From: Nocardia sp. NRRL S-836
GTDB lineage: Bacteria > Actinomycetota > Actinomycetes > Mycobacteriales > Pseudonocardiaceae
Direction of reading: 5' to 3'
NCBI RefSeq assembly: GCF_001279525.1
Contig: NZ_LGDY01000025.1
Coordinates: forward strand, 62,001 to 126,000
Length of the DNA: 64,000 nucleotides
This document shows, one piece after another, positions 49,091 through 56,469 of this stretch. Under the pieces are notes generated by a model. It was not told the origin of the DNA, searched no databases, and saw nothing but the letters and a program-made list of their open reading frames with translations. The number at the start of each line of letters is the position of its first letter. Position 1 is the stretch's first letter. A program made the position numbers and the translations under genes.

Positions 49091-49951
49091 ATGACCGACG
49101 CGGACTTGCCCGGCTTTTTCCACGACGCGGACGAGGCGTCCCGTCGCGGGCAGCGGCAGACGCTCCTGCTCAGCCGGGTGAGGTTGGTGAGCGCAGTGGT
49201 CGCCGCGGTCGGCGGCGCGTTCAAGTGGAAGATCGGCGGCACCTACGACTTCTGGGCGTTCGTGGCCCTCGCCGGCTTCTTCGTCGCCCTGTTCACCGAG
49301 ATCCTGCTGTGGGCCACGCACCCCGAGCAGAAGTGGAACGCCGGCCGCGCGGTCGCCGAGCAGATCAAGTCGCTGGTCTGGCGCTACGCCGTCGTCGGCG
49401 ACCCGTTCACCGGCCAGAACGCCAAGCAGTCGTTGCAGCTCATGATCGCCGAGGTCGTCGCGGAGCAGGGCAAGAAGCTCTCCCTCGCCAGCACGAACCC
49501 CGCGGGCGCCGAACGCCGCGAACAGCTGCGCGCCCAGCCCTTCGCCGAACGCCGCGACACCTACCGCGAGGGCCGCGTCCGCGAGCAGTTGGAGTGGTAC
49601 CGCGCCCGCGCCACGACCAACGAGTTCCGCGCGAACCTGTGGCGCATGCTGCTGATCGCCGGCGAGTTCGTCGCGATCCTGTTCGCCGGCGCCAGGGTCA
49701 TGGGCGTGTGGGACGTCGACATGTCCGGCGTCATGGCCGCGGCCGTCGCGGGCGGTGCGGCGTGGCTGGGCCTGAAGCAGCACGAGAACCTGTACCTGGG
49801 GTACGCGGCGGCAGCCAGCGACCTCGCGCTGATCTACGAACGGCTCGCGGACGTCGAGGAGGCCGACTGGCCGGCCGCGGTCGCGGAGGCCGAAGGGGCG
49901 ATCAGCAAGGAGCACACGGCGTGGCTGGCGTCCCGGCCGAGCACGACCTGA
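49091..49951 (+). CDS. SLATT-type (DUF4231) membrane protein
   Basis: 286 aa from ATG 49091, chosen over 49064 because GAGAGGGAG precedes it. Two hydrophobic helices occur at about residues 28-75 (RLVSAVVAAVGGAF, WAFVALAGFFVALFTEILLWA). The conserved SLATT block KWNAGRAVAEQIKSLVWRYAVVGDPF follows. A charged cytoplasmic stretch leads to a second helical pair (LLIAGEFVAILFAGARV, MAAAVAGGAAWLG) and a terminal EHTAWLASR. SLATT 2TM domains are predicted pore-forming effectors of SMODS/SLOG nucleotide-signal systems. No cyclase or SLOG gene is adjacent, so it may act alone or in trans. A palindrome ACGTG-ATAA-CACGT lies upstream at 49040-49053. Confidence 0.75.
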   Translation: MTDADLPGFFHDADEASRRGQRQTLLLSRVRLVSAVVAAVGGAFKWKIGGTYDFWAFVALAGFFVALFTEILLWATHPEQKWNAGRAVAEQIKSLVWRYAVVGDPFTGQNAKQSLQLMIAEVVAEQGKKLSLASTNPAGAERREQLRAQPFAERRDTYREGRVREQLEWYRARATTNEFRANLWRMLLIAGEFVAILFAGARVMGVWDVDMSGVMAAAVAGGAAWLGLKQHENLYLGYAAAASDLALIYERLADVEEADWPAAVAEAEGAISKEHTAWLASRPSTT

Positions 49952-49983
49952 GCGGGGAGAGCCCCGGGCCGGTGGCCTGCCCC

Positions 49984-50179
49984 GCCGTCGAGGCCACCGG
50001 CGTTCGGATCACCGACGTTCAAGCCACCGCCGTCGAGGCCACCGGCGTTCAGGCCACCGGCGTTCAGGCCACCGGCGGGGCAGGCCGCCGGCGTTCAGAT
50101 CACCGGCGTTCAAGCCGCCGCTGTTGAGGCCACCGGCGTTCAGGCCACCGGCGTTCAGGCCACCGCCGTTCGGCACGTC
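49984..50179. repeat. 15-bp minisatellite with pentapeptide-like coding potential
   Basis: Twelve tandem units close to GGCGTTCAGGCCACC run from 49984 to 50164, with a decaying thirteenth after. All are 15 bp except the seventh (50074-50089), which is 16 bp. On the minus strand a unit reads GGLNA, the spacing and pattern of pentapeptide-repeat proteins, but the 16-bp unit breaks the frame and no proper gene surrounds it. On the plus strand it reads ATGVQ. It lies between the SLATT stop and the 3' end of the TerB-like gene. Confidence 0.8.
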
Positions 50180-50199
50180 CGCGCTTCGGAGCCCGGCGG

Positions 50200-50589
50200 T
50201 CAGGAGCCCAGCGCGGCAACCACCCGTTCGACCATCGCCTTCTCCGCCACGGCCACCTCGCCGTCGGCCCCGGCGACGGACCGGCACATCTCCGCCACCG
50301 CCGCGCGGAAGATCGGCACGTCCCGCGGCTCGTGCGCGGTGATGATCTCGACGGCCGACCGGAGGGCGGCCAGCACGCCGTCCTCCACATCGGACGTGGA
50401 GCCGCCGGGCAGCGCGGGCGGGGCGGCGGCGATCACGGCGCGCAGGTCGTCGGAGAGCAGGGACATCGCGCGGATGCCGGCGTGGCTCTCCTCGTCCACG
50501 GCACCGGGGTCGGCGGTGGAGACGAGGACCATGGCACCGAAAACGGCGGTGCGGAGCGTCTGGCCCTCCGCCTCCGTGTAGGCAGTCAT
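50200..50589 (-). CDS. TerB-like small helical protein
   Basis: 129 aa from ATG 50589; TAGGCT ends 7 nt upstream, so a leaderless mRNA is likely. The sequence is all-helical: EAEGQTLRTAVFGAMVLVSTADPG, then a Gly/Ser linker and a closing EMCRSVAGADGEVAVAEKAMVERVVAALG. The last block matches the TerB/TerB-like metal-binding helix pair (GADGEVAxxE), and an earlier VSTADPGAVDEES looks like a second copy. TerB domains bind divalent metal and associate with tellurite-resistance and stress proteins. No other ter gene is here, so the role is unknown. It is divergent from the XRE-cupin regulator, 30 bp apart. Confidence 0.7.
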   Translation of the reverse strand: MTAYTEAEGQTLRTAVFGAMVLVSTADPGAVDEESHAGIRAMSLLSDDLRAVIAAAPPALPGGSTSDVEDGVLAALRSAVEIITAHEPRDVPIFRAAVAEMCRSVAGADGEVAVAEKAMVERVVAALGS

Positions 50590-50596
50590 GCCCGCA

Positions 50597-50602
50597 AGCC
50601 TA
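50597..50602 (-). promoter_or_regulatory. -10-like TAGGCT for leaderless TerB-like gene
   Basis: On the minus strand TAGGCT ends 7 nt before ATG 50589. Confidence 0.5.
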
Positions 50603-50619
50603 TGCAACGATCTCGCAGT

Positions 50620-51165
50620 ATGAGTGCGGGTCGGGTGCTCGGCGCCAACATCAGGGCGTTTCGCGAGCAGCGCGGGTTGTCGTTGTCGGAGCTCGCGCGG
50701 CGGTCGTCCATCGCGAAGGGCACGCTGTCCCAGCTGGAGAGCGGGGCGGGGAACCCGACCATCGAGACGGTGTTCAGTTTGTCGAACGCTTTGGACGTGC
50801 CGGTGTCGGAGTTGGTGACCGAGCGGACGGCGCCGGAGGTCATCCTCGTCAGGGCCAGGGACGTCGAGCAGCTCAGCAGCAACGCGGTCGACCTGCGGCT
50901 GATGCGCAGGATGGACATCGCGGACACCGTGCTGGAGATCTACGACCAGCGCGTGCGGCCGGGCGCGACCCAGACCAGCGAAGGTCACCCAGGCAAGGAG
51001 CACGTGCTGGTCACCAGCGGGCGGCTGCGGGTGGGGCCGGCCGAGCAGCCGTTCGAGCTCGGGCCCGGCGACTACGTGTGCTTCCCGGGCTCGGTGCCGC
51101 ACCTGTACGAGACGGTCGGCGGTGAGGTGAGCTCGGTACTGGTGCTGGAGTATCCGAAGCACTAA
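50620..51165 (+). CDS. XRE-cupin regulator of the hydroxyproline operon
   Basis: 181 aa from ATG 50620. An N-terminal XRE helix-turn-helix (ANIRAFREQRGLSLSELARRSSIAKGTLSQLESG, residues about 8-42) is followed by a C-terminal cupin (EHVLVTSGRLRVGPAEQPFELGPGDYVCFPGSVPHLYE). Such two-domain proteins usually sense small metabolites through the cupin. The gene lies 28 bp before the first gene of the catabolic operon in the same orientation, with a palindrome in the gap. Control of that operon, with an intermediate of hydroxyproline or a related amino acid as ligand, is inferred. Confidence 0.87.
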   Translation: MSAGRVLGANIRAFREQRGLSLSELARRSSIAKGTLSQLESGAGNPTIETVFSLSNALDVPVSELVTERTAPEVILVRARDVEQLSSNAVDLRLMRRMDIADTVLEIYDQRVRPGATQTSEGHPGKEHVLVTSGRLRVGPAEQPFELGPGDYVCFPGSVPHLYETVGGEVSSVLVLEYPKH

Positions 51166-51183
51166 CGTTCATTCTATTGAACG
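51166..51183. promoter_or_regulatory. Palindromic operator candidate before the catabolic operon
   Basis: CGTTCA (51166-51171) and TGAACG (51178-51183) are reverse complements around TTCTAT. The site begins just after the regulator stop and ends directly before the GGAGGTGA ribosome binding site of the 51194 gene. Confidence 0.6.
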
Positions 51184-51193
51184 GAGGTGAGCG

Positions 51194-52273
51194 ATGCACC
51201 CGGATGTCGTGGTCGTGGGAGCGGGCATCATCGGCGCCGCGTGCGCGCAGGCGCTGCACCGGCGCGGGCTCCGCGTCCTCGTCGTCGACCGCCACGGACC
51301 GGCGTCGGGCACCAGTGCCTCCGGCGAGGGGAACGTCCTGGTCAGCGACAAGGGACCGGGGCCGGAGCTCGAACTGGCCCGGTCCTCCCGGCGGCTCTGG
51401 CCCGAGCTCGCCGAGGACGCCGAGTGGGAGGAGAAGGGCGGTCTGGTCGTCGCCACGACCGAACAGGCCGTCGCACCGCTCAAGGCCTTCGCCGCGGGAC
51501 AGCGAGCCGCGGGCATCGACGCGTGCGAGCTGACGCCGGACGAGGCCCGCGAGTACGAACCGCACCTCAACCCGGACCTCACCGCCGCGATCCACTACCT
51601 GCAGGACGCGCAGCTCAACCCGGTCAAGGCGACGCGGACCCTGTTGCGCGGCATCACGGTCGTCAGGGCCGAGACGTCCACAACGGACGGCCGGTCCGTC
51701 ACCACGGACCAGGGCGTCCTGCACTGCGGCGCCGTCGTCAACGCGACCGGCCCGTGGGCGAGCCGGTTCGGCGTCAACGTCCTGCCCCGGCGCGGCGTCG
51801 TCCTGGTCACCACCCCGATCCCCGGCACGATCCGGCACAAGGTCTACGACGCGGACTACGTCGGCGCGGTCGCGAGCGGTGAGGCGGACCTGCAGACCTC
51901 CGGCGTGGTCGAGTCGACCCCGGCGGGCACCGTCCTGATCGGGTCGAGCCGGCAGCGCAAGGGTTTCGACGACGTGATCGAGTCGAAGGTCCTCACCGCG
52001 CTGGCGCGCAGGGCGATCGCGCTCTTCCCGATGCTGGCGGGCGTCCCGGTCATGCGCGCGTACGGCGGCTTCCGCCCGTACGCGCCGGACCACCTGCCGA
52101 TCATCGGCCAGGACCCGCGCACGCCGGGCCTGTGGCACGCCACCGGTCACGAGGGCGCGGGCGTCGGGCTCGCCCCGGCCACCGGGCGCCTGCTCGCCGA
52201 GCTGCTCACCGGCGACACCCCGCACGTCGATCCCCACCCGTTCCGCGTCGACCGGCCAGAGGTGATGGTGTGA
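51194..52273 (+). CDS. FAD-dependent amino-acid (D-hydroxyproline) dehydrogenase subunit
   Basis: 359 aa from ATG 51194 with GGAGGTGA upstream. DAO-type FAD fold: VVVVGAGIIGAACAQALHRRG at the N-terminus, GTSASGEGNVL in the FAD site and a C-terminal FRPYAPDHLPIIGQDP...WHATGHEGAGVGLAPATG. It is the size of the catalytic subunit of the three-part D-hydroxyproline dehydrogenase (glycine/D-amino-acid oxidase family). It is followed, with 4-bp overlap, by a 2Fe-2S protein and an FAD/NAD(P)-type partner, the usual trio. It probably oxidises cis-4-hydroxy-D-proline to the pyrroline carboxylate. Confidence 0.85.
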   Translation: MHPDVVVVGAGIIGAACAQALHRRGLRVLVVDRHGPASGTSASGEGNVLVSDKGPGPELELARSSRRLWPELAEDAEWEEKGGLVVATTEQAVAPLKAFAAGQRAAGIDACELTPDEAREYEPHLNPDLTAAIHYLQDAQLNPVKATRTLLRGITVVRAETSTTDGRSVTTDQGVLHCGAVVNATGPWASRFGVNVLPRRGVVLVTTPIPGTIRHKVYDADYVGAVASGEADLQTSGVVESTPAGTVLIGSSRQRKGFDDVIESKVLTALARRAIALFPMLAGVPVMRAYGGFRPYAPDHLPIIGQDPRTPGLWHATGHEGAGVGLAPATGRLLAELLTGDTPHVDPHPFRVDRPEVMV

Positions 52274-52452
52274 AGGTCACGTTCAACGGCCTGCCCAGGG
52301 AGGCCGATCACGTCGCAGAGCTGTTGCCCGGCCGGTTCTTCTGCGGCATCGGTGTCTGCTTCGGCTGCGTCGCCGAGATCAACGGCACCCCCGAGGTCCG
52401 CGCCTGCCGCCACCGGCTGGCCGACGGCGACGTCATCAGGACCACGCCATGA
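52270..52452 (+). CDS. Small 2Fe-2S ferredoxin subunit
   Basis: 60 aa from GTG 52270 (GTGA overlap with the upstream stop). Cys ligands are visible in FFCGIGVCFGCVAEINGTPEVRAC: C-x4-C-x2-C and a distal C, matching the small [2Fe-2S] subunit (HcnA/LhpE-like) of opine, hydroxyproline and hydrogen-cyanide type dehydrogenases. It passes electrons between the two flavoprotein subunits. The short length is normal for this family. Its stop overlaps the next start by 4 bp. Confidence 0.85.
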   Translation: MKVTFNGLPREADHVAELLPGRFFCGIGVCFGCVAEINGTPEVRACRHRLADGDVIRTTP

Positions 52453-53639
52453 GGGTCGTCGTCGTCGGAGCCGGTCCGGCGGGCATGGCCGCCGCCAGAA
52501 CCGCCGCCGACATGGGCGCTCAGGTCACCATGGTCGACTCCGAAGCCGAGGCCGGTGGCCAGTTCCTGCGTGGCCGGGCCAGGTTCGCGCACCCCGGCGT
52601 CACCCACCTCAGGAACACCGAGGCGTGGCTGGTCGAGGGCGGCACCCTGCACCTCAGGGGCCCGCGGCAGCTCCGGTTCGACGCACTCGTCATCGCCACC
52701 GGCGCCTACGACCGCCCGCTGCCCTTCCCCGGCTGGGACGGTCCGGGCGTGATCACCGCGGGCGCCGCCCAGGCACTGGCCAAGCAGGGCGTCACCCTCG
52801 CCGAACGCGTGGTCGTCTCCGGCACCGGCCCGTTCCTGCTCCCGGTCGCGACCGCGCTGCAGGACCTCGGCGCCACGCTCGTCGGCGTCTACGAGGCGGG
52901 CTCACCGCTGGCGTGGGCCAGGGAGGTCAGGGCGGTCGCCGCCAACCGGCACAAGCTCGCCGAGCTCGCGAAGTACCGGAAGGTGCTGCCCCGCCTGGAA
53001 ACCCGCACCGCCGTGATCGGCAAGCACGGCAGCCGCGTGACCGTCGCGAGGCTCGACGCCGCCTGGCGGCCGGTCAGCCACCGCACCGTGCAGGCGGACC
53101 TGGTGTGCGTCGGCTACGGCTTCCTGCCCCGCACCGACCTCGTCCCGCACGCGGACCGGACCGACGGCTTCTACGACGTGGACGACCACCAGCGGACCTC
53201 GGTCCCCGGTGTCTACGCGGCAGGTGAGGTCACCGGCATCGGCGGTGCCGACCTGTCCGAGGCCGAGGGTGTCGTCGCCGGAGCCGCCGCGGCCGGCCGG
53301 GAACCACCGCCGGAAGCGCTCAAGGCCGTGCGCGACGGCCGCCTCTTCGCCGCGGCACTGGCCAGGGCACACGCCGTCAAACCCGGCTGGCGCACCTGGC
53401 TCACCCCGGACACCACGGTCTGCCGCTGCGAGAAGGTCAGCCTCGCCGCCCTCGGCGACGCCACCACCATGCGCGAGCTCAAGCTGACCAGCCGGGTCGC
53501 GATGGGCCGCTGCCAGGGCCGCATCTGCGCCCGCAACGCCGCCGATCTCACCGGCATCCCGTTCGACGCCCAGCGCCGCGTGATCGCGGTGCCGATCCCG
53601 CTCGGCGAACTCGCCGCCCTTCCCGAGGAGAACTCATGA
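52449..53639 (+). CDS. FAD/NAD(P)-binding dehydrogenase subunit with 2Fe-2S domain
   Basis: 396 aa from ATG 52449. A pyridine-nucleotide-disulfide-type FAD site (VVVVGAGPAGMAAARTAADMG), a second Rossmann motif (VVVSGTGPFLLPVATALQDLG), GVYAAGEVTGIGG, and a C-terminal Fer2_BFD-like cluster with Cys ligands in TTVCRCEKVS and GRCQGRICA. This is the architecture of the HcnB/OoxA/LhpF-type subunit that hands electrons onward. Overlaps of 4 bp on both sides fix its place in the operon. Confidence 0.87.
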   Translation: MRVVVVGAGPAGMAAARTAADMGAQVTMVDSEAEAGGQFLRGRARFAHPGVTHLRNTEAWLVEGGTLHLRGPRQLRFDALVIATGAYDRPLPFPGWDGPGVITAGAAQALAKQGVTLAERVVVSGTGPFLLPVATALQDLGATLVGVYEAGSPLAWAREVRAVAANRHKLAELAKYRKVLPRLETRTAVIGKHGSRVTVARLDAAWRPVSHRTVQADLVCVGYGFLPRTDLVPHADRTDGFYDVDDHQRTSVPGVYAAGEVTGIGGADLSEAEGVVAGAAAAGREPPPEALKAVRDGRLFAAALARAHAVKPGWRTWLTPDTTVCRCEKVSLAALGDATTMRELKLTSRVAMGRCQGRICARNAADLTGIPFDAQRRVIAVPIPLGELAALPEENS

Positions 53640-54529
53640 CCGAACGCCTCGACGGCGTCATCGTCGCCACCGCCCTGCCGTACCTGGAGGACGCGACGGC
53701 GCCCGCCGGACTCCGGCCCGACCTGGACCGGTTCGCCGAGCACTGCCGCTGGGTCGTGGAGTCCGGCTGCCGCGGCGTCGGCCCGAACGGCTCGCTCGGC
53801 GAGTACTCGTCGCTGACCGACGCGGAACGCCGGGAGGTCGCCAAGACCGCCATCGCCGCCGTGAAGGGCAAGGGCATCGCGGTCGTCGGCGTGCACGGCG
53901 TCGGCGCCCACCAGGCCCGGCACTGGGCCGAACTGGCCGCCGAGGACGGCGCGGACGGCGTGCTCTGCCTGCCGCCCACGATGTACCGGGCCAACCGCGG
54001 CGAGGTCGTGCACCACTTCCGCGAGGTCGCCAAGGCGGGCCTGCCGATCATGGTCTACAACAACCCGATCGACACCAAGGTCGACCTCACCCCCGACCTG
54101 ATCGCGGAGCTCGGCCAGATCGAGCACGTCGTGGCCGTGAAGGAGTTCTCCGGCGACGTCCGCCGCGTGCTGGAGATCCGGGCCGCCGCACCGCACCTGA
54201 CGGTCGTGGCCGGCGCCGACGACGTGGTGCTGGAAAGCCTGCTGATGGGCGCCACCGGCTGGTTCGCGGGCTACCCCAACGTGTTCCCCGCCGAGTCCGC
54301 CGAGCTGTTCGCGCTGGCGCAGGCCGGGAAACTCGCCGAGGCCCGTTCGCTCTACGAACGCCTCGTGCCCGCCTTCCGCTGGGACTCGCGCACCGAGTTC
54401 GTGCAGGCCATCAAGTACTGCATGGACCTCGTCGGCCGGTACGGCGGCCCGTGCCGTCCCCCGCGCGGGCCGTTGTCCGAGGCTCAGCGCGCCCAGATCG
54501 AGGCCGACATGAAGCTGGCCACGTCATGA
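53636..54529 (+). CDS. DapA-superfamily lyase/deaminase (pyrroline-hydroxy-carboxylate deaminase-like)
   Basis: 297 aa from ATG 53636. The class I aldolase-like barrel of the DHDPS family is clear: GVGPNGSLGEYSSLTDAERREV, VYNNPIDT (Tyr141) and AVKEFSGD with the Schiff-base Lys169. In hydroxyproline catabolism a DapA homolog deaminates 1-pyrroline-4-hydroxy-2-carboxylate to 2-oxoglutarate semialdehyde, and the position between the dehydrogenase subunits and an epimerase supports that role. A true dihydrodipicolinate synthase or other keto-acid lyase is the alternative. Confidence 0.85.
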   Translation: MTERLDGVIVATALPYLEDATAPAGLRPDLDRFAEHCRWVVESGCRGVGPNGSLGEYSSLTDAERREVAKTAIAAVKGKGIAVVGVHGVGAHQARHWAELAAEDGADGVLCLPPTMYRANRGEVVHHFREVAKAGLPIMVYNNPIDTKVDLTPDLIAELGQIEHVVAVKEFSGDVRRVLEIRAAAPHLTVVAGADDVVLESLLMGATGWFAGYPNVFPAESAELFALAQAGKLAEARSLYERLVPAFRWDSRTEFVQAIKYCMDLVGRYGGPCRPPRGPLSEAQRAQIEADMKLATS

Positions 54530-55518
54530 GGTTCGCCCGGTACTTCAGCGCGGTCGACTCGCACACCGAGGGCATGCCGACGCGGGTCGTGACCGGCGGT
54601 GTCGGCGTGATCCCCGGCGACACCATGGCCGACAAGCGGCTGAACTTCATCAAAGACCACGACCACATCCGCAGGCTGCTGGTCAACGAACCCCGCGGTC
54701 ACGCGGCGATGAGCGGCGCGATCCTCCAGCCGCCGACCCGCCCGGACGCCGACTGGGGCGTGCTCTACATCGAGGTGTCCGGCTGCCTGCCGATGTGCGG
54801 GCACGGCACCATCGGCGTGGCCACCGTCCTGGTCGAGACCGGCATGGTCGAGGTGACCGAGCCGGTGACCACGGTCCGCCTGGACACCCCGGCCGGTCTC
54901 GTGCTCGCCGACTACGACACCCGCACCAGGCTCGTGACGATCCGCAACGTCCCCGCCTACGCCCACCGGCTCGACGCGACGGTCACGGTGCCAGGGCTGG
55001 GCGAGGTCCGCTACGACATGGCCTACGGCGGCAACTTCTACGCCATCCTGCCGCTGGCCGACCTCGGCATCCCGTTCGACCGCGCGGAGAAGGACCGCAT
55101 CCTCGCCGCCGGTCTGTCCATCATGGACGAGATCAACCGCACCGACCGGCCGGTCCACCCGGCCGACCCGGCGATCAGCGGCTGCAAGCACGTCCAGTTC
55201 ACCGCGCCCGGCCGGGACGGCGCCCACTCGCGCAACGCGATGGCGATCCACCCCGGCTGGTTCGACCGCTCCCCCTGCGGCACCGGCACCTGTGCCCGGA
55301 TGGCGCAGCTGCACGCCCGCGGTGAGCTCGCGCTCGGCGTGGAGTTCGTGAACGAGTCGTTCATCGGCACCCGGTTCATCGGCACGCTGCTGGAGGAGGT
55401 CCCGCTCGGCGACCGCACCGCCGTGGTGCCCACGGTCGCCGGTCGCGCGTGGATCACCGGTATGGGCCAGTACCTGCTCGACCCCACCGACCCGTTCCCG
55501 GAGGGTTTCTCGCTGTAG
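54526..55518 (+). CDS. 4-hydroxyproline 2-epimerase/proline racemase
   Basis: 330 aa from ATG 54526 (overlaps the upstream TGA). Both catalytic cysteines of the family are present: Cys91 in MCGHGTIG and Cys251 in SPCGTGTCA, with DSHTEGMPTRVV at the N-terminus. The two-Cys enzymes epimerise trans-4-hydroxy-L-proline to cis-4-hydroxy-D-proline (or racemise proline). The oxidising and deaminating genes upstream point to hydroxyproline. The operon lacks the final 2-oxoglutarate semialdehyde dehydrogenase, which must be elsewhere, and no transporter gene is adjacent. Confidence 0.88.
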   Translation: MRFARYFSAVDSHTEGMPTRVVTGGVGVIPGDTMADKRLNFIKDHDHIRRLLVNEPRGHAAMSGAILQPPTRPDADWGVLYIEVSGCLPMCGHGTIGVATVLVETGMVEVTEPVTTVRLDTPAGLVLADYDTRTRLVTIRNVPAYAHRLDATVTVPGLGEVRYDMAYGGNFYAILPLADLGIPFDRAEKDRILAAGLSIMDEINRTDRPVHPADPAISGCKHVQFTAPGRDGAHSRNAMAIHPGWFDRSPCGTGTCARMAQLHARGELALGVEFVNESFIGTRFIGTLLEEVPLGDRTAVVPTVAGRAWITGMGQYLLDPTDPFPEGFSL

Positions 55519-55543
55519 CGCCGGTCGCCGCGCCGTTCGTCGT

Positions 55544-55549
55544 TAGGCT
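55544..55549 (+). promoter_or_regulatory. -10-like TAGGCT for leaderless HTH gene
   Basis: TAGGCT ends 7 nt before GTG 55557; no ribosome binding site is visible. Confidence 0.5.
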
Positions 55550-55556
55550 CACCGGG

Positions 55557-56408
55557 GTGAGCACCACGCCCAGTCTCGAGGCTCTGCTGCGCATCGGACC
55601 GTTCCACGCGGCGCTGAGAGCGGCGATCCGCAGGCGTGGGCTCACCCTGGAACGGCTGCGGACGCGGCTGGCCCAGCACGACGTGGCGGTCGCGCTGTCC
55701 ACGCTCAGCGACTGGCAGCAGGGCCGGGTCCGGCCGGTGTCACCGAAGTCGCTGCGGGCGGTCGCGGTGCTGGAGGACCTGCTCGACGTCCCGCCGCGCT
55801 CGCTGCGCACCCTGCTGGAGCAGACCGGCCCGAGCGGCTGGCCGGACGTGGTGCCCGGCATGATGCCCGGCTTCGACGCCAACGACCTGGAGGTCGTCGC
55901 CCGCCACGACCGCGTGTTCGTCGACGCCGACCGGCACGCCACCCGCGCCGAGGTGAAGATGGTCGTCCGCGCGCACACCGACGGCGTCGACCGCTACAAC
56001 GCGCACTACTACGGCGACGACGTGGTCCGCGTGACGCACGAACCCCTGCGCAACTGCCGGGCCGGCCAGACCGTGCTCGAAGACCGCACGACCGTCGAGG
56101 AGCTGCTGTTCGACCGGCCGCTGCGGCTGGGCGAGACCTGGGTGTTCGAGTACACGATCCACGACCCGACCCGCGTCGACAGCATCGAGTACGCCCACGG
56201 CGTGCGGTGCTTCCTCGCGCAGAGCCTGATCGAGGTGCACTTCGACCCGGCGGCACTGCCCGCCGACCCGCACGTGTACCTGCAGGACTGGGAGGAGACC
56301 GAGCCGCACCGCACGATCGACCTGTCGCTCGACCACACGCACTCGGTGCACCACTTCGAGTCGAACGTGTCGGTGAACTGGGTCGGCATCCGGTGGAGCT
56401 GGGCGTAG
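55557..56408 (+). CDS. HTH-type protein with beta-rich C-terminal domain, function unknown
   Basis: 283 aa from GTG 55557. An N-terminal region (HAALRAAIRRRGLTLERLRTRLAQHDVAVALSTLSDWQQGRVRPVSPKSL) resembles a helix-turn-helix of the XRE/Cro type. The C-terminal part from about residue 115 alternates strands with many Asp, His, Tyr and Val (RVFVDADRHATRAEVKMVVRAHTDG, WVFEYTIHDP, HHFESNVSVNWVGIRWSWA) and looks like a double-stranded beta-sandwich. I do not recognise the domain. Length and form fit actinobacterial proteins annotated only as hypothetical or XRE family. Confidence 0.7.
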   Translation: MSTTPSLEALLRIGPFHAALRAAIRRRGLTLERLRTRLAQHDVAVALSTLSDWQQGRVRPVSPKSLRAVAVLEDLLDVPPRSLRTLLEQTGPSGWPDVVPGMMPGFDANDLEVVARHDRVFVDADRHATRAEVKMVVRAHTDGVDRYNAHYYGDDVVRVTHEPLRNCRAGQTVLEDRTTVEELLFDRPLRLGETWVFEYTIHDPTRVDSIEYAHGVRCFLAQSLIEVHFDPAALPADPHVYLQDWEETEPHRTIDLSLDHTHSVHHFESNVSVNWVGIRWSWA

Positions 56409-56469
56409 GTCCGGCAACGAGAACGGCCAAAGGCTCCCGAAAACGCGGATCGCCGGTTAGCGTGCGCTG

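Noticed and set aside
49984..50179. A true pentapeptide-repeat gene on the minus strand
   Set aside because: One 16-bp unit shifts the frame, no signal or flanking domain is present, and no ribosome binding site is seen.
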